Source of the DNA: Nodosilinea sp. LEGE 07088
GTDB lineage: Bacteria; Cyanobacteriota; Cyanobacteriia; Phormidesmidales; Phormidesmidaceae
NCBI RefSeq assembly: GCF_015207395.1
Contig: NZ_JADEWX010000033.1
Coordinates: 1-47,134, forward strand
Direction: 5' to 3'
DNA length: 47,134 nt
Below are positions 26,587 to 33,608 of this stretch, one piece after another. The stretch's first letter is position 1. The number at the start of each line of letters is the position of its first letter. The position numbers were made by a program, and so were the translations under genes. The notes beneath the pieces were generated by a model that had not been told where the DNA came from, did not search any database, and saw only the letters and a program-made list of their open reading frames with translations.

Positions 26587-27249
26587 TCAGGGATGGGCAG
26601 CCGCCTCACCCCAGACCTCGGCCAGGCGGCGATCGCGGCCACAGCCTGTGCGGTAAACCTTATAGCGCAGCGGATGCTTGAGGTAGTAGTCCTGGTGATA
26701 GTCTTCGGCGGGGTAGAAGGTCTGGGCTGGCTCAATAGCCGTCACAATTGGCTGCTGCTGAAATTTAGCCTGGGCGCTTAGCGCCTGCCTCGCCTGCTCG
26801 GCCAGTTGGCGCTGTTCGTCGGTATGGGCGAAGATTTTGGCCTGGTACTGGCTACCTTGGTCGCAAAACTGGCCCCGATCATCCACCGGATCTACATTGC
26901 GCCAAAACACCTCCAGCAGCTTGTCGTAGCTCACTTTTGTAGAGTCGTAAACCACCTGTACCGCCTCTACATGGCCTGTGCCCCCAGCGGACACCTCATA
27001 ATAGCTGGGGTCAACCGCAGTGCCCCCGGTATAGCCCGAGGTGGTAGACAAGACACCCTCTAACTCATCAAAGGGCTTTTCCATACACCAAAAGCAGCCG
27101 CCGGCAAAGGTGGCGATCGCCTGGTTGGCGGCAGGAACCTCATCAGTGGCCTCGGGCATAGAGTCGGCGGTGGCGTAAAAAGGCAGGGCATCCCAAACCA
27201 ACCCGAGGGTGGCAAACAGTAGTAGACCCAGTAACAACCTGCGCATCAT
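26587..27249 (-). CDS. msrA: Peptide methionine-(S)-S-oxide reductase MsrA, exported
   Basis: A 220-aa enzyme reducing methionine-S-sulfoxide in proteins. The N-terminus (MMRRLLLGLLLFATLGLVWDALPF) is a signal peptide or membrane anchor, so the catalytic domain lies in the periplasm or lumen, unlike the usual cytoplasmic MsrA. An upstream in-frame ATG (27273) would add eight residues before the anchor. Catalytic motif GCFWCMEKPFDEL with the nucleophilic Cys; further family segments are VLSTTSGYTGG, GHVEAVQVVYD, FCDQGSQYQAKIF and AEDYHQDYYLKHP. A late Cys in YRTGCGRDRR could serve in recycling. It follows truB's direction but is upstream of it, with a 79-bp gap. Confidence 0.93.
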   Translation of the reverse strand: MMRRLLLGLLLFATLGLVWDALPFYATADSMPEATDEVPAANQAIATFAGGCFWCMEKPFDELEGVLSTTSGYTGGTAVDPSYYEVSAGGTGHVEAVQVVYDSTKVSYDKLLEVFWRNVDPVDDRGQFCDQGSQYQAKIFAHTDEQRQLAEQARQALSAQAKFQQQPIVTAIEPAQTFYPAEDYHQDYYLKHPLRYKVYRTGCGRDRRLAEVWGEAAAHP

Positions 27250-27669
27250 CGATTTATCACACTTTCTCGTCATTCATCAGCTTACGGCAATGAGCTGAGA
27301 ATCGCCTTAGCGCGGCCCGGCACTGAGGCGAATAACACCTTACCAGTCGGGGTTATCGGGGATCGAGCGTCACAACTGCCGTACTCTGTGGTGGCTTTGT
27401 CCTGCCCATTCCTGGTCGGTCATACAGTCAAAAGAACAACATCGCTACCGGTAAAAATACTAAGCTGCGGCTGCTATAAAAAGATTGACCTGAGCATTTC
27501 TAGTGATCAGACGGTATTTTGAGCCGCTTGCACAACTGGAAAAGGGCGATAAAAATCCTCTTTTTTGACTCACTTTGTATGATTAGGAGGATTGCTGTTA
27601 GGTTAGTAGGCCCAGGCACAGCGATTGCGGTAGATCACCGTTTATTCTGCTTCAGAGGTTTAGCCCCCT
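27250..27669. other. Intergenic region between msrA and the GntR gene
   Basis: About 420 bp holding divergent promoters by position. I see no conserved operator, RNA or coding frame. An isolated AGGAGG occurs at 27585 but leads to a frame that stops after four codons. Confidence 0.5.
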
Positions 27670-28377
27670 GTGATTTTGTCGTCCCCCCCCTCTATTAATC
27701 GTGGTAAGTCTCTCTACGAGCAGGTTTATCAGGCGTTGCGATCGGCAATTTTGGCGGGCTCGCTGCCGCCCGGCGATCGCTTAGTCGAAACCCAGCTGGC
27801 CGAGTGGCTCCAGGTGAGTCGTACCCCATTGCGAGAGGCGCTGCGCCAGCTTCAGCAGGATGGGTTGGTGACCGCCGATGTCAGCGGTGGCCTGCGGGTA
27901 ACGACCATTACCGCTGACGACGCTGAAGAGCTCTACGACTGTCGGTTGGCCCTGGAGGCGCTGGCGGTAGCGGGAGCCTGCGCAAATGCCACCCCCAAGC
28001 AGCTGGAGGCAATCGCCGCCTGCGTGGTCAAGGCCGAAGGCGCTATCGCCAACAGCCACGGCAGCCTACCGCCCGAGAGTTTGCTCGATGTCGACTACCA
28101 ATTTCACCACCTGATTGCCGAAAGCTCGGGCAACCGACGCCTGGTGTCGCTGCTCGATTCGCTGTTTGATGCGATGGCGCTGCTGAGGATTCAAACGCTC
28201 CAGCAAAACCCCAACGTGCTGGATATTCGCCTGGAACATCGGCAGATTTACGAGGCTATTCTCACAGGTGACCCGGCGGTGGCGGTGGCGGCTATTACCG
28301 AGCATTTGAAGGCCAGTAAAGTTAGAGTGGTTACCGAGATTGAGAGCACCCAGGCCGCCACAGTAGCGAAGGCCTGA
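27670..28377 (+). CDS. GntR-family transcriptional regulator (FadR/FCD subgroup)
   Basis: A 235-aa regulator. The N-terminal winged helix (residues about 12-80) has SLYEQVYQALRSAILAGSL, PPGDRLVETQLAEWLQVSRT and PLREALRQLQQDGLV. The C-terminal FCD ligand-binding domain (about 88-215) is helical, with DCRLALEALAVAGAC, DVDYQFHHLIAESSGN and EHRQIYEAIL; the D..H...H pattern is the usual metal/carboxylate site. Start is GTG 27670. Such regulators sense small organic acids, but no catabolic genes are adjacent, so the regulon is unknown. It is followed 59 bp later by a small conserved gene. Confidence 0.92.
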   Translation: MILSSPPSINRGKSLYEQVYQALRSAILAGSLPPGDRLVETQLAEWLQVSRTPLREALRQLQQDGLVTADVSGGLRVTTITADDAEELYDCRLALEALAVAGACANATPKQLEAIAACVVKAEGAIANSHGSLPPESLLDVDYQFHHLIAESSGNRRLVSLLDSLFDAMALLRIQTLQQNPNVLDIRLEHRQIYEAILTGDPAVAVAAITEHLKASKVRVVTEIESTQAATVAKA

Positions 28378-28436
28378 GGGGAGCGCAGTCTGGTAGGATT
28401 TTTTGAGGCCAGAACCATTACTCAGGACTTGTCGCT

Positions 28437-28724
28437 ATGTCTCAGCCTTCTACTACCGGGGCCGATGCTGTCGATGCCGCGATCGCCCAGGGGATTGACC
28501 TCGACGGTACGCCAATTCCGGCGGCTAAGCTCGATCTGTACAATACGGTGATGGCGAAGGAGGCGGCACGGCAGCGGAGTGGGGTGATCACTTCGATGCG
28601 ATCGCGCATCGTGCGCATTGGGGCGAAGCATTTTTCCCAGGATGAGCTGAATGCAATGCTGGCGGAAGCAGAGTTTCCGCCGCTGAAAGATAAGGAGATC
28701 GCCTATTTTTACGGCGGCAAGTAA
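28437..28724 (+). CDS. Small conserved hypothetical protein
   Basis: A 95-aa soluble protein beginning MSQPSTTGADAVDAAIAQG. Recognisable features are a central helical segment (KLDLYNTVMAKEAARQRSG), a basic stretch SMRSRIVRIGAKHFSQDEL and an ending LKDKEIAYFYGGK. I have the impression it is conserved among cyanobacteria, but I know no function. Codon use matches the G+C-rich backbone, so it marks the last backbone gene before the A+T-rich island. It may be co-transcribed with the GntR gene. Confidence 0.7.
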   Translation: MSQPSTTGADAVDAAIAQGIDLDGTPIPAAKLDLYNTVMAKEAARQRSGVITSMRSRIVRIGAKHFSQDELNAMLAEAEFPPLKDKEIAYFYGGK

Positions 28725-28824
28725 CGGCAAACGGTTGTTTGCTCATACAGGGCTCTGTTTTGAATCGGGGCCGTTGGGGTTGGGTTCAGTTTAATGACAA
28801 GGGTTGATCTAACAGACACAAGCC

Positions 28825-28992
28825 CTTGGTGGTGCAGAAAACTCCTGAAACCCCTATGAATCAAGGATTCTCACTGAGACAGCGATCTTGAGGGCTCTCA
28901 GGCAAACGAACGAGGGCAATAGGTTTCAGCCGCTGTTTTTGTCGTCTAGGTCATCCATCATGAGACTCAAAAAAATTTTCTGCACCACTCAG
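28825..28992. mobile_element. 168-bp MITE with 17-bp TIRs and 10-bp target duplication
   Basis: Left TIR CTTGGTGGTGCAGAAAA (28825-28841) and right TIR TTTTCTGCACCACTCAG (28976-28992) match at 15 of 17 positions as inverted repeats. The element is flanked by a perfect 10-bp direct repeat GACACAAGCC (28815-28824, 28993-29002). A second internal inverted repeat is CTGAAACCCCTAT / ATAGGTTTCAG (28845-28857, 28919-28929). There is no coding capacity. TIRs ending in CTGA-like sequence with 9-12-bp duplications point to an IS4-type transposase acting in trans; this family assignment is inference. Confidence 0.88.
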
Positions 28993-29002
28993 GACACAAG
29001 CC

Positions 29003-29504
29003 TATCGCGAAGGCATTCCGATGCTCCTCAGATTCTGTCGACTAGAGACCGTTACCCCTGATAGGTACCAACAAAACCCTGCCGCCCTGGACCCAGGGGA
29101 TGTCAAATCACTATGGTGAGTAATGGGTAGAGCAGCCCTAGCAGATATAAAGCCCTATACGCCAAACAACACTAGCCAAGGTACGCAAATTCGTTGAGTT
29201 ATAACAAACCCTAGATTTTCCCCTATTGTCCAAGATATAGCTATTGGTAATGCGCTCAGCGGATAGATTCTTACCTGGAAATCCTTGGCTGTTTACCTAA
29301 GGCATCTTACTCCAGGTACGTCGGGCATTCTACGAAAAGGCTAAGTAACCGAGTGCCTTGCTCTACATTATGACTGCCACCCGCATCCTCACTATCCGAG
29401 AAACCTCGGCCTCGCTTGCGACCGTTGTTGGTAGAGCAAACATCAGCGTTCTACCTCTATTGACTCTGACACAGATAGCAAAGAAACGTGTTCACAATAA
29501 GAAA
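29003..29504. other. A+T-richer intergenic stretch
   Basis: About 500 bp with no supported gene. A 47-codon frame from ATG 29366 lacks a ribosome binding site and family resemblance. It probably represents decayed DNA at the island's left border. Confidence 0.4.
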
Positions 29505-29534
29505 AGGGCTTGAGCCAATTTAGACTCAAGCCCT
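29505..29534 (-). terminator. Rho-independent terminator of the zinc-ribbon gene
   Basis: Perfect 10-bp stem AGGGCTTGAG/CTCAAGCCCT (29505-29514, 29525-29534). On the minus strand it is followed by TTTTCTT. It lies 23 bp after the stop of the minus-strand gene. Confidence 0.85.
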
Positions 29535-29557
29535 AGATCTCAAGCGGCGGGCAACTT

Positions 29558-29770
29558 CTACAGCAGAGCAAAAAGAAAGATAACTCCAAAAAATGCTGCA
29601 ATAAAGCCGCCAGGGCCACCCCCATTCCCCGAAACATCGTGGCGAAAACCACATTGTTGATCAAGGCAGACATAAGTGCTGTCGCCATGCAAAACGACAG
29701 TTCTTTTACCACACCGGGGGCAGACGAGCCCTTCGTGATCATGATGGGGCCGATACTCAGCAAGCATCAT
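29558..29770 (-). CDS. Small zinc-ribbon protein with C-terminal membrane helix
   Basis: A 70-aa protein. Start at ATG 29770 is fixed by a strong AAGGAGG 6 nt upstream; the frame extends further but without such a site. Residues about 16-34 form a zinc ribbon, LVCPRCGKRTVV then YVCLDQQCGFRH, with Cys pairs CPRC and C-x4-C. A Gly-rich hinge (SGNGGGPGG) leads to a terminal hydrophobic helix FIAAFFGVIFLFALL. The His/Asp-rich N-terminus (RPHHDHEG) may add metal contacts. It is divergent from the XRE operon, sharing a 164-bp regulatory region, so the two may be coregulated. Function unknown. Confidence 0.75.
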   Translation of the reverse strand: MMLAEYRPHHDHEGLVCPRCGKRTVVLHGDSTYVCLDQQCGFRHDVSGNGGGPGGFIAAFFGVIFLFALL

Positions 29771-29829
29771 CAGAAGCCTCCTTAATAAATGCAGGGCAAA
29801 AACCTCATCCATGAATAACTATAACACGA

Positions 29830-29854
29830 TTTACCTAAAGTTCTTTAGGGTAAA
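29830..29854. promoter_or_regulatory. Palindromic operator candidate
   Basis: TTTACCTAAAGTTCTTTAGGGTAAA is a near-perfect inverted repeat. Its half-site CTTTAGG recurs at 29913-29919 next to the expected transcription start of the XRE gene. Position between two divergent genes and next to a regulator gene suggests autoregulation (inference). Confidence 0.6.
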
Positions 29855-29871
29855 TTATTTGCGCACGAATC

Positions 29872-29929
29872 TTTACTTAAAGCCAGGTAGGGTTTATACT
29901 GTCTATAAGATCCTTTAGGCAAAGGAGCG
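29872..29929 (+). promoter_or_regulatory. Sigma-70-type promoter and RBS of the XRE operon
   Basis: -35 TTTACT (29872-29877), 17-bp spacer, -10 TATACT (29895-29900). The CTTTAGG half-site at 29913-29919 overlaps the initially transcribed region, and AAAGGAG (29921-29927) precedes ATG 29935 by 7 nt. Confidence 0.65.
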
Positions 29930-29934
29930 CTATC

Positions 29935-30456
29935 ATGCCTCCTAGAGGTTATAGCGATAGAGGTTATTCAATGGATTGGGAGTGTACTTCGAAAATTGAG
30001 GCTTTAAGAAAAAGCAAAAAACTAACCCAGTTAGAACTAGCCCAGCAAGTGGGAGTGACAGAGACCACCATCGCCAATTGGGAGAAGGGAAGAAGCGGTA
30101 TTGAGTGGATAGATAGACTTATCCGTCTATGTGCTGCCCTTGAATGCACTCCTGAAGATCTACTGAACTACATTCCCAAGCCTACAGAAGGTGAAGGTTC
30201 ATTTAGCGAAATAGTCCAACTTATAGCAGGTATACAGCGAGATGACCAACACTCTTCTAGTGCTATAGAGAACAGTCTTAGTTCAGAAGCCATTAAAAAA
30301 ATTGAAGCAAAGGGAGGAAGTTTCTCAGAAATTGTTAGCCTCATCCAGACTGGACAGAAAGCACAAGCTATGCAATTCACCGTGCGCACAATACCTACCC
30401 CAGTCAAGAACTCAGCAAGACATCAAACGACTGAGGGCACAACCTCCAAATCTTAG
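29935..30456 (+). CDS. XRE-family helix-turn-helix regulator with duplicated C-terminal motif
   Basis: A 173-aa protein. The XRE/Cro helix-turn-helix spans residues about 19-76: IEALRKSKKLTQLELAQQVG, VTETTIANWEKGRSG and LIRLCAALECTPEDLL. The C-terminal half carries a repeated motif, GSFSEIVQLIAGIQ at 88-101 and GSFSEIVSLIQTGQ at 128-141, exactly 40 residues apart. This suggests a small duplicated interaction module. It is the first gene of an A+T-rich four-gene operon with PIN-like, DUF1822 and CHAT proteins. It probably controls the operon through the palindrome at 29830 and the promoter-proximal half-site. The start is set by AAAGGAG. Confidence 0.88.
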   Translation: MPPRGYSDRGYSMDWECTSKIEALRKSKKLTQLELAQQVGVTETTIANWEKGRSGIEWIDRLIRLCAALECTPEDLLNYIPKPTEGEGSFSEIVQLIAGIQRDDQHSSSAIENSLSSEAIKKIEAKGGSFSEIVSLIQTGQKAQAMQFTVRTIPTPVKNSARHQTTEGTTSKS

Positions 30457-30586
30457 TATCTTGGCCGTCTTAATCGAGAATCCAGTTTCATGCTTTCTCC
30501 TGACTGCCTAAACAGCTAGCTCAAATATCCCAAATTAGCTTGGAGTGTCACAGATAATTAGCCTCTATCAGCGAATAGGAGTTCCT

Positions 30587-30988
30587 ATGAACATTCTGGC
30601 TCACTACACAACTCTGCTCAACATCCTGTTTCAATATGGCACTCAACCGCCGATGGAGCTTATGGATAGGCTCTGGGAAGAGCTTAAAGCTAGCGATTTA
30701 AAAGTTTATATTTCTAAACGGGGACTTGAAATCATTGAGCATGAGATTTCCGTTGCGAAAGGTAAGCGCCTTTCTCAAGAAGTTATGACAAAGCTTATGC
30801 GTGGCTTTAAGGTTTGCCCAAGACCCAACGACCAAAAAATAAAAGAGTTCCTCCCTGTCTATGGCGGAAAAAACTACGAAGAAGCATTAGAAATCGGCAG
30901 TGCCCATTTAAATTTTATAGACTATATCCTTTCTGATATTCCTTATTCCTTTCATTCATTTGGGCTGGAAGAAATTAAATTAAATTAA
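30587..30988 (+). CDS. PIN-like domain protein (degenerate), CHAT operon
   Basis: A 133-aa protein. ATG 30587 is chosen because AGGAG lies 6 nt upstream; the frame extends to GTG 30545. The overall pattern is PIN-like: N-terminal NILAHYTTLLNILFQYG in place of hxDTNxLL, then VYISKRGLEIIEHEISVAKG (the S...E.E strand-helix), YEEALEIGSAH in place of DFEDAxxxAxA, and IDYILSD ending in a strand plus short tail. Several nuclease acidic residues, including the first Asp, are absent, so ribonuclease activity is doubtful. It lies 130 bp after the XRE gene and 14 bp before the DUF1822 gene. The fold assignment is by eye only. Confidence 0.6.
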   Translation: MNILAHYTTLLNILFQYGTQPPMELMDRLWEELKASDLKVYISKRGLEIIEHEISVAKGKRLSQEVMTKLMRGFKVCPRPNDQKIKEFLPVYGGKNYEEALEIGSAHLNFIDYILSDIPYSFHSFGLEEIKLN

Positions 30989-31002
30989 ATCAAAACATTG
31001 GG

Positions 31003-31635
31003 ATGATTCTATCAGAAAGACACAATACTTTGTCACCGTTTCCTATTCTATTGAGAGGCGATTTCTCAGATATTTGGTTGCTTATTAATGCTATGCAAGG
31101 GGCAGGTAAGTCTGATTCTGGTCAAGAACCGATGAGTCCTGATAAAACAACTAGAGCTTTGAAGGAAAATGTTGCTAATCAACAAAAACGAGCCCTAACA
31201 AATTTAGATTTAGTTGGCCTAAGCCAGTGGTTTTATAGTAGCAGTTCTGAAGAAGACTGGCACTCTCCTCAATCTATTGGCGTACAGTCTCATGTTGAAG
31301 CTGTATCTAGAAGTAGAGTGTTTAGCCGTGCCAAGCTTATTCGCTTAACGGTACTAGGTCAGCAAGATCCTATTACTGTAGGTCTAATCATTTCAGTTGG
31401 CAACCCTTCACGAGATTTTAATGTAACTGTGGAACTTGTGCCTGTCAATGACAGTTTAGTGCTTCCGAATTCTCTAAGATTTCAAATCCTAGACGCGATG
31501 GGAGCATGCGTTGAAGAAGAAGTTGCTTATAATACGCCAAATATTGCAATGCAGATAGAAGGAGAAGAGACTGAAACATTCAATATTCTTCTTCAATATT
31601 ATGGCTTTGAACATAGAGAAAGCTTCGTCCTTTAA
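31003..31635 (+). CDS. DUF1822-family protein
   Basis: A 210-aa protein. The C-terminal half is typical of DUF1822, a family almost confined to cyanobacteria: RLTVLGQQDPITVGLIISVG, then LPNSLRFQILDAMGACVEEE (usual form LP..L.L.vLDe.G..v.Ev) and a final beta segment FNILLQYYGFEHRESFVL (usual .sV.v.lg...v.E.FvI). The N-terminal half is shorter than in typical members. DUF1822 genes commonly sit directly upstream of CHAT-protease genes, as here (30-bp gap). Its biochemical role is unknown; substrate, inhibitor or sensor of the protease are all possible. Confidence 0.82.
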   Translation: MILSERHNTLSPFPILLRGDFSDIWLLINAMQGAGKSDSGQEPMSPDKTTRALKENVANQQKRALTNLDLVGLSQWFYSSSSEEDWHSPQSIGVQSHVEAVSRSRVFSRAKLIRLTVLGQQDPITVGLIISVGNPSRDFNVTVELVPVNDSLVLPNSLRFQILDAMGACVEEEVAYNTPNIAMQIEGEETETFNILLQYYGFEHRESFVL

Positions 31636-31665
31636 GTAATCTTTTAGCAAGCTTAGGTGTTTCTT

Positions 31666-33009
31666 ATGAATAAGCTAGTTGTTTTAAGGATTAGCTGCCA
31701 ATCAAGTAATGGCCAATATCAGGTCATTGCTGAAATCGGTAACGAAAGAAAAGCTTCTGATCTTGAAGTTACAGGTTGGCTGCCTAAGCTTTCGAATAGT
31801 TTTTTGCAAGCACTAAAAGACTGGAAGCTAGCTTTCAGAAATTTAGACACTCCAAGGCGACTTAAGGTAAAAAAGCTTTCTATAGATAAATCTGTTATAG
31901 GTGATTCTAAAAATCTATTATATTCAGACTTGGATGAGCCAAGGATTTCATGGAATGAGATTTGTGGAGAACTTGCTGAAAAACTAAATATAGAAATGAA
32001 TTCTTGGTTGAGCTTTGGTGGCTTTCAGAAAATCATAGATAAACTAAGTCAAGAACTCAGTCCTGAAGACAACATCCAAATCATTGTTTGCACTAATGAA
32101 GAAGTAATTTATAATTTGCCTTGGAATTGTTGGAGCATTTTAAAGAACCTTAAAAAATCAGAGGTTTGTTTCAGCTTGGCGGACGAAAGCTGTTCTGCAT
32201 CTTCAAGACAAGAAAACCGACTTGAAGGCTTGAAAATATTAGTTGCATTGGGAGATGATGAAGGGATTGATCTAGAAAGAGACAAATGGATATTAGGTGA
32301 TCAGCTTTCTGGTAAGACAGATATCTTCACAAAACTACTAGTGCAACCTTCTAAAGCAGAACTTGAAACAGCTCTAGAAACTGGCACCTGGGACTTGTTG
32401 TTTTTCTCTGGCCACAGTGAAACATTCAAAAACGAAGGGGTTTTATACCTGAAAGGCGGAAACCCTATATATTTATCTAAACTTGAATTTAGCTTTAAAA
32501 GAGCAATATCAAATGGTTTGAAGTTAGCCATCTTTAATTCCTGTGATGGTGTAGGAATTGCTAGAACACTTCAGAAGTTACAGATTCCTCAGATTATTGT
32601 CATGCGTGAACCTATTCCGGACAAAGTGGCGCATGATTTTCTGACTAGCTACATCGAAAGTCTTCAATCTCTTGATAGCGGTTCGCCCTTATATCTGGCA
32701 GAAAGATATGCCAGAGAGAGTGTGAAAAGCAGTATGACCTGTGCTGATTGGCTACCAGTCGTATTTCAGAACCACAAGGTAGCATCTCCAGTTCGAGGGT
32801 TTATTGAGAAATCAAGTTTTAGCATGTCTAACGATAAGATACCAAGCTTGCATGCTTCAATTGGTATTGTGCCTGAGCTTCAATTTGAAGAACGAATCTA
32901 CGGGAGCAAGAAAAGTTATAAGGTTACAGTTATTGACCCCATCAGCGAGAACTCAATTGGAAAGATTCAATATAGGGGGGGCTATGGAAAGCCAAAATAT
33001 TTCCCCTAA
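31666..33009 (+). CDS. CHAT-domain caspase-like protease (frame broken near C-terminus)
   Basis: A 447-aa product from ATG 31666 (AGGTG 7 nt upstream). The N-terminal about 140 residues include a helical segment before NIQIIVCTNEEVIYNLPWNCW, the usual pre-CHAT strand. In the CHAT domain (about 145-370) the catalytic dyad is visible: His in LLFFSGHSETF and Cys in LAIFNSCDGVG, followed by IPQIIVMREPIPDKVA. These are clan-CD cysteine proteases; several CHAT proteins act in prokaryotic immunity or cell death. At 32976-32982 the sequence GGGGGGC lies in register as G-GGG-GGC. The zero frame stops 27 nt later, while the -1 frame continues to 33428 with a recognisable domain. The full product would be about 587 aa. 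Confidence 0.87.
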   Translation: MNKLVVLRISCQSSNGQYQVIAEIGNERKASDLEVTGWLPKLSNSFLQALKDWKLAFRNLDTPRRLKVKKLSIDKSVIGDSKNLLYSDLDEPRISWNEICGELAEKLNIEMNSWLSFGGFQKIIDKLSQELSPEDNIQIIVCTNEEVIYNLPWNCWSILKNLKKSEVCFSLADESCSASSRQENRLEGLKILVALGDDEGIDLERDKWILGDQLSGKTDIFTKLLVQPSKAELETALETGTWDLLFFSGHSETFKNEGVLYLKGGNPIYLSKLEFSFKRAISNGLKLAIFNSCDGVGIARTLQKLQIPQIIVMREPIPDKVAHDFLTSYIESLQSLDSGSPLYLAERYARESVKSSMTCADWLPVVFQNHKVASPVRGFIEKSSFSMSNDKIPSLHASIGIVPELQFEERIYGSKKSYKVTVIDPISENSIGKIQYRGGYGKPKYFP

Positions 33010-33428
33010 ATAGGTTCTCGATTGACACCCATAAGACAACCATCTCAATTTTCCCTGGTGATGATGTTTGTGTTGTTGCTAGAGAAGGCAGTATTTACTT
33101 CGTTTTGCCTCGGGATCTGGCTGCCTCAAGTTCATTGAGTCAGATGAAGGCAAGCATAGGAGCTGGCATTCAACAAGGTGGAAAAGGTCAGATAAGAGAG
33201 TCTCACAAATTTCTGAAGCATAAGACCAAAGGAAAACAGCTAAGAAAGCCTTACACGTTTCTCGGCAGTGAAAATAAATTTTCTGATCGCATTAGACCTT
33301 TACTTCTGGGTTGGTTCTTGGCATTTTTCTTCCTAGGATGTGCTCTTAATTTAACGTCAGTTGGAGGCGGAAATAGGCTAAATATACCTGAGGCAAGAAA
33401 TTCTGTCGGCTTACAAAATGATTTGTAA
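32976..33428 (+). pseudogene. Frameshifted C-terminal part of CHAT protein: NfeD-like OB fold plus TM helix
   Basis: A 150-codon open stretch in the -1 frame relative to the CHAT gene, with no start codon or ribosome binding site of its own. Joined to the CHAT end it reads GKIQYRGG-LWKAKI, then IFPGDDVCVVAREG and SIYFVLP. This is the pattern of an NfeD-type OB fold (G-x-V-x-x-x-G-x-x-W-x-A ... G-x-x-V-x-V-V-x-x-x-G-x-x-L-x-V-x-P). A basic linker follows, then a membrane helix LLLGWFLAFFFLGCALNL near the C-terminus. It is reached by -1 slippage, a frameshift mutation or a base-count error at the seven-G run. Called pseudogene only because the frame is separate. Confidence 0.75.
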
Positions 33429-33608
33429 CTCAAAGAAATATGCCTTGAATAACTTAATAGATCCTAGATAAAGCAACTTTTTTGCTTAGCACTCCTAACA
33501 AGCTGGAAGTGTTCAATGTGTGCTTAGACAGGGGCTATATATGCCGCCTAGCATCGAAGCTATAGTCATATGAGGTTCATCTGCCCAGTGATGTACCGTT
33601 TAGGGATC

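Noticed and set aside
29366-29512. Small plus-strand frame in the island border
   Set aside because: No ribosome binding site, no family resemblance, and it ends inside the terminator of the zinc-ribbon gene.
29533-29763. Minus-strand frame overlapping the zinc-ribbon gene
   Set aside because: The alternative frame with CPRCG and CLDQQCG motifs and a strong AAGGAGG is clearly the real one.
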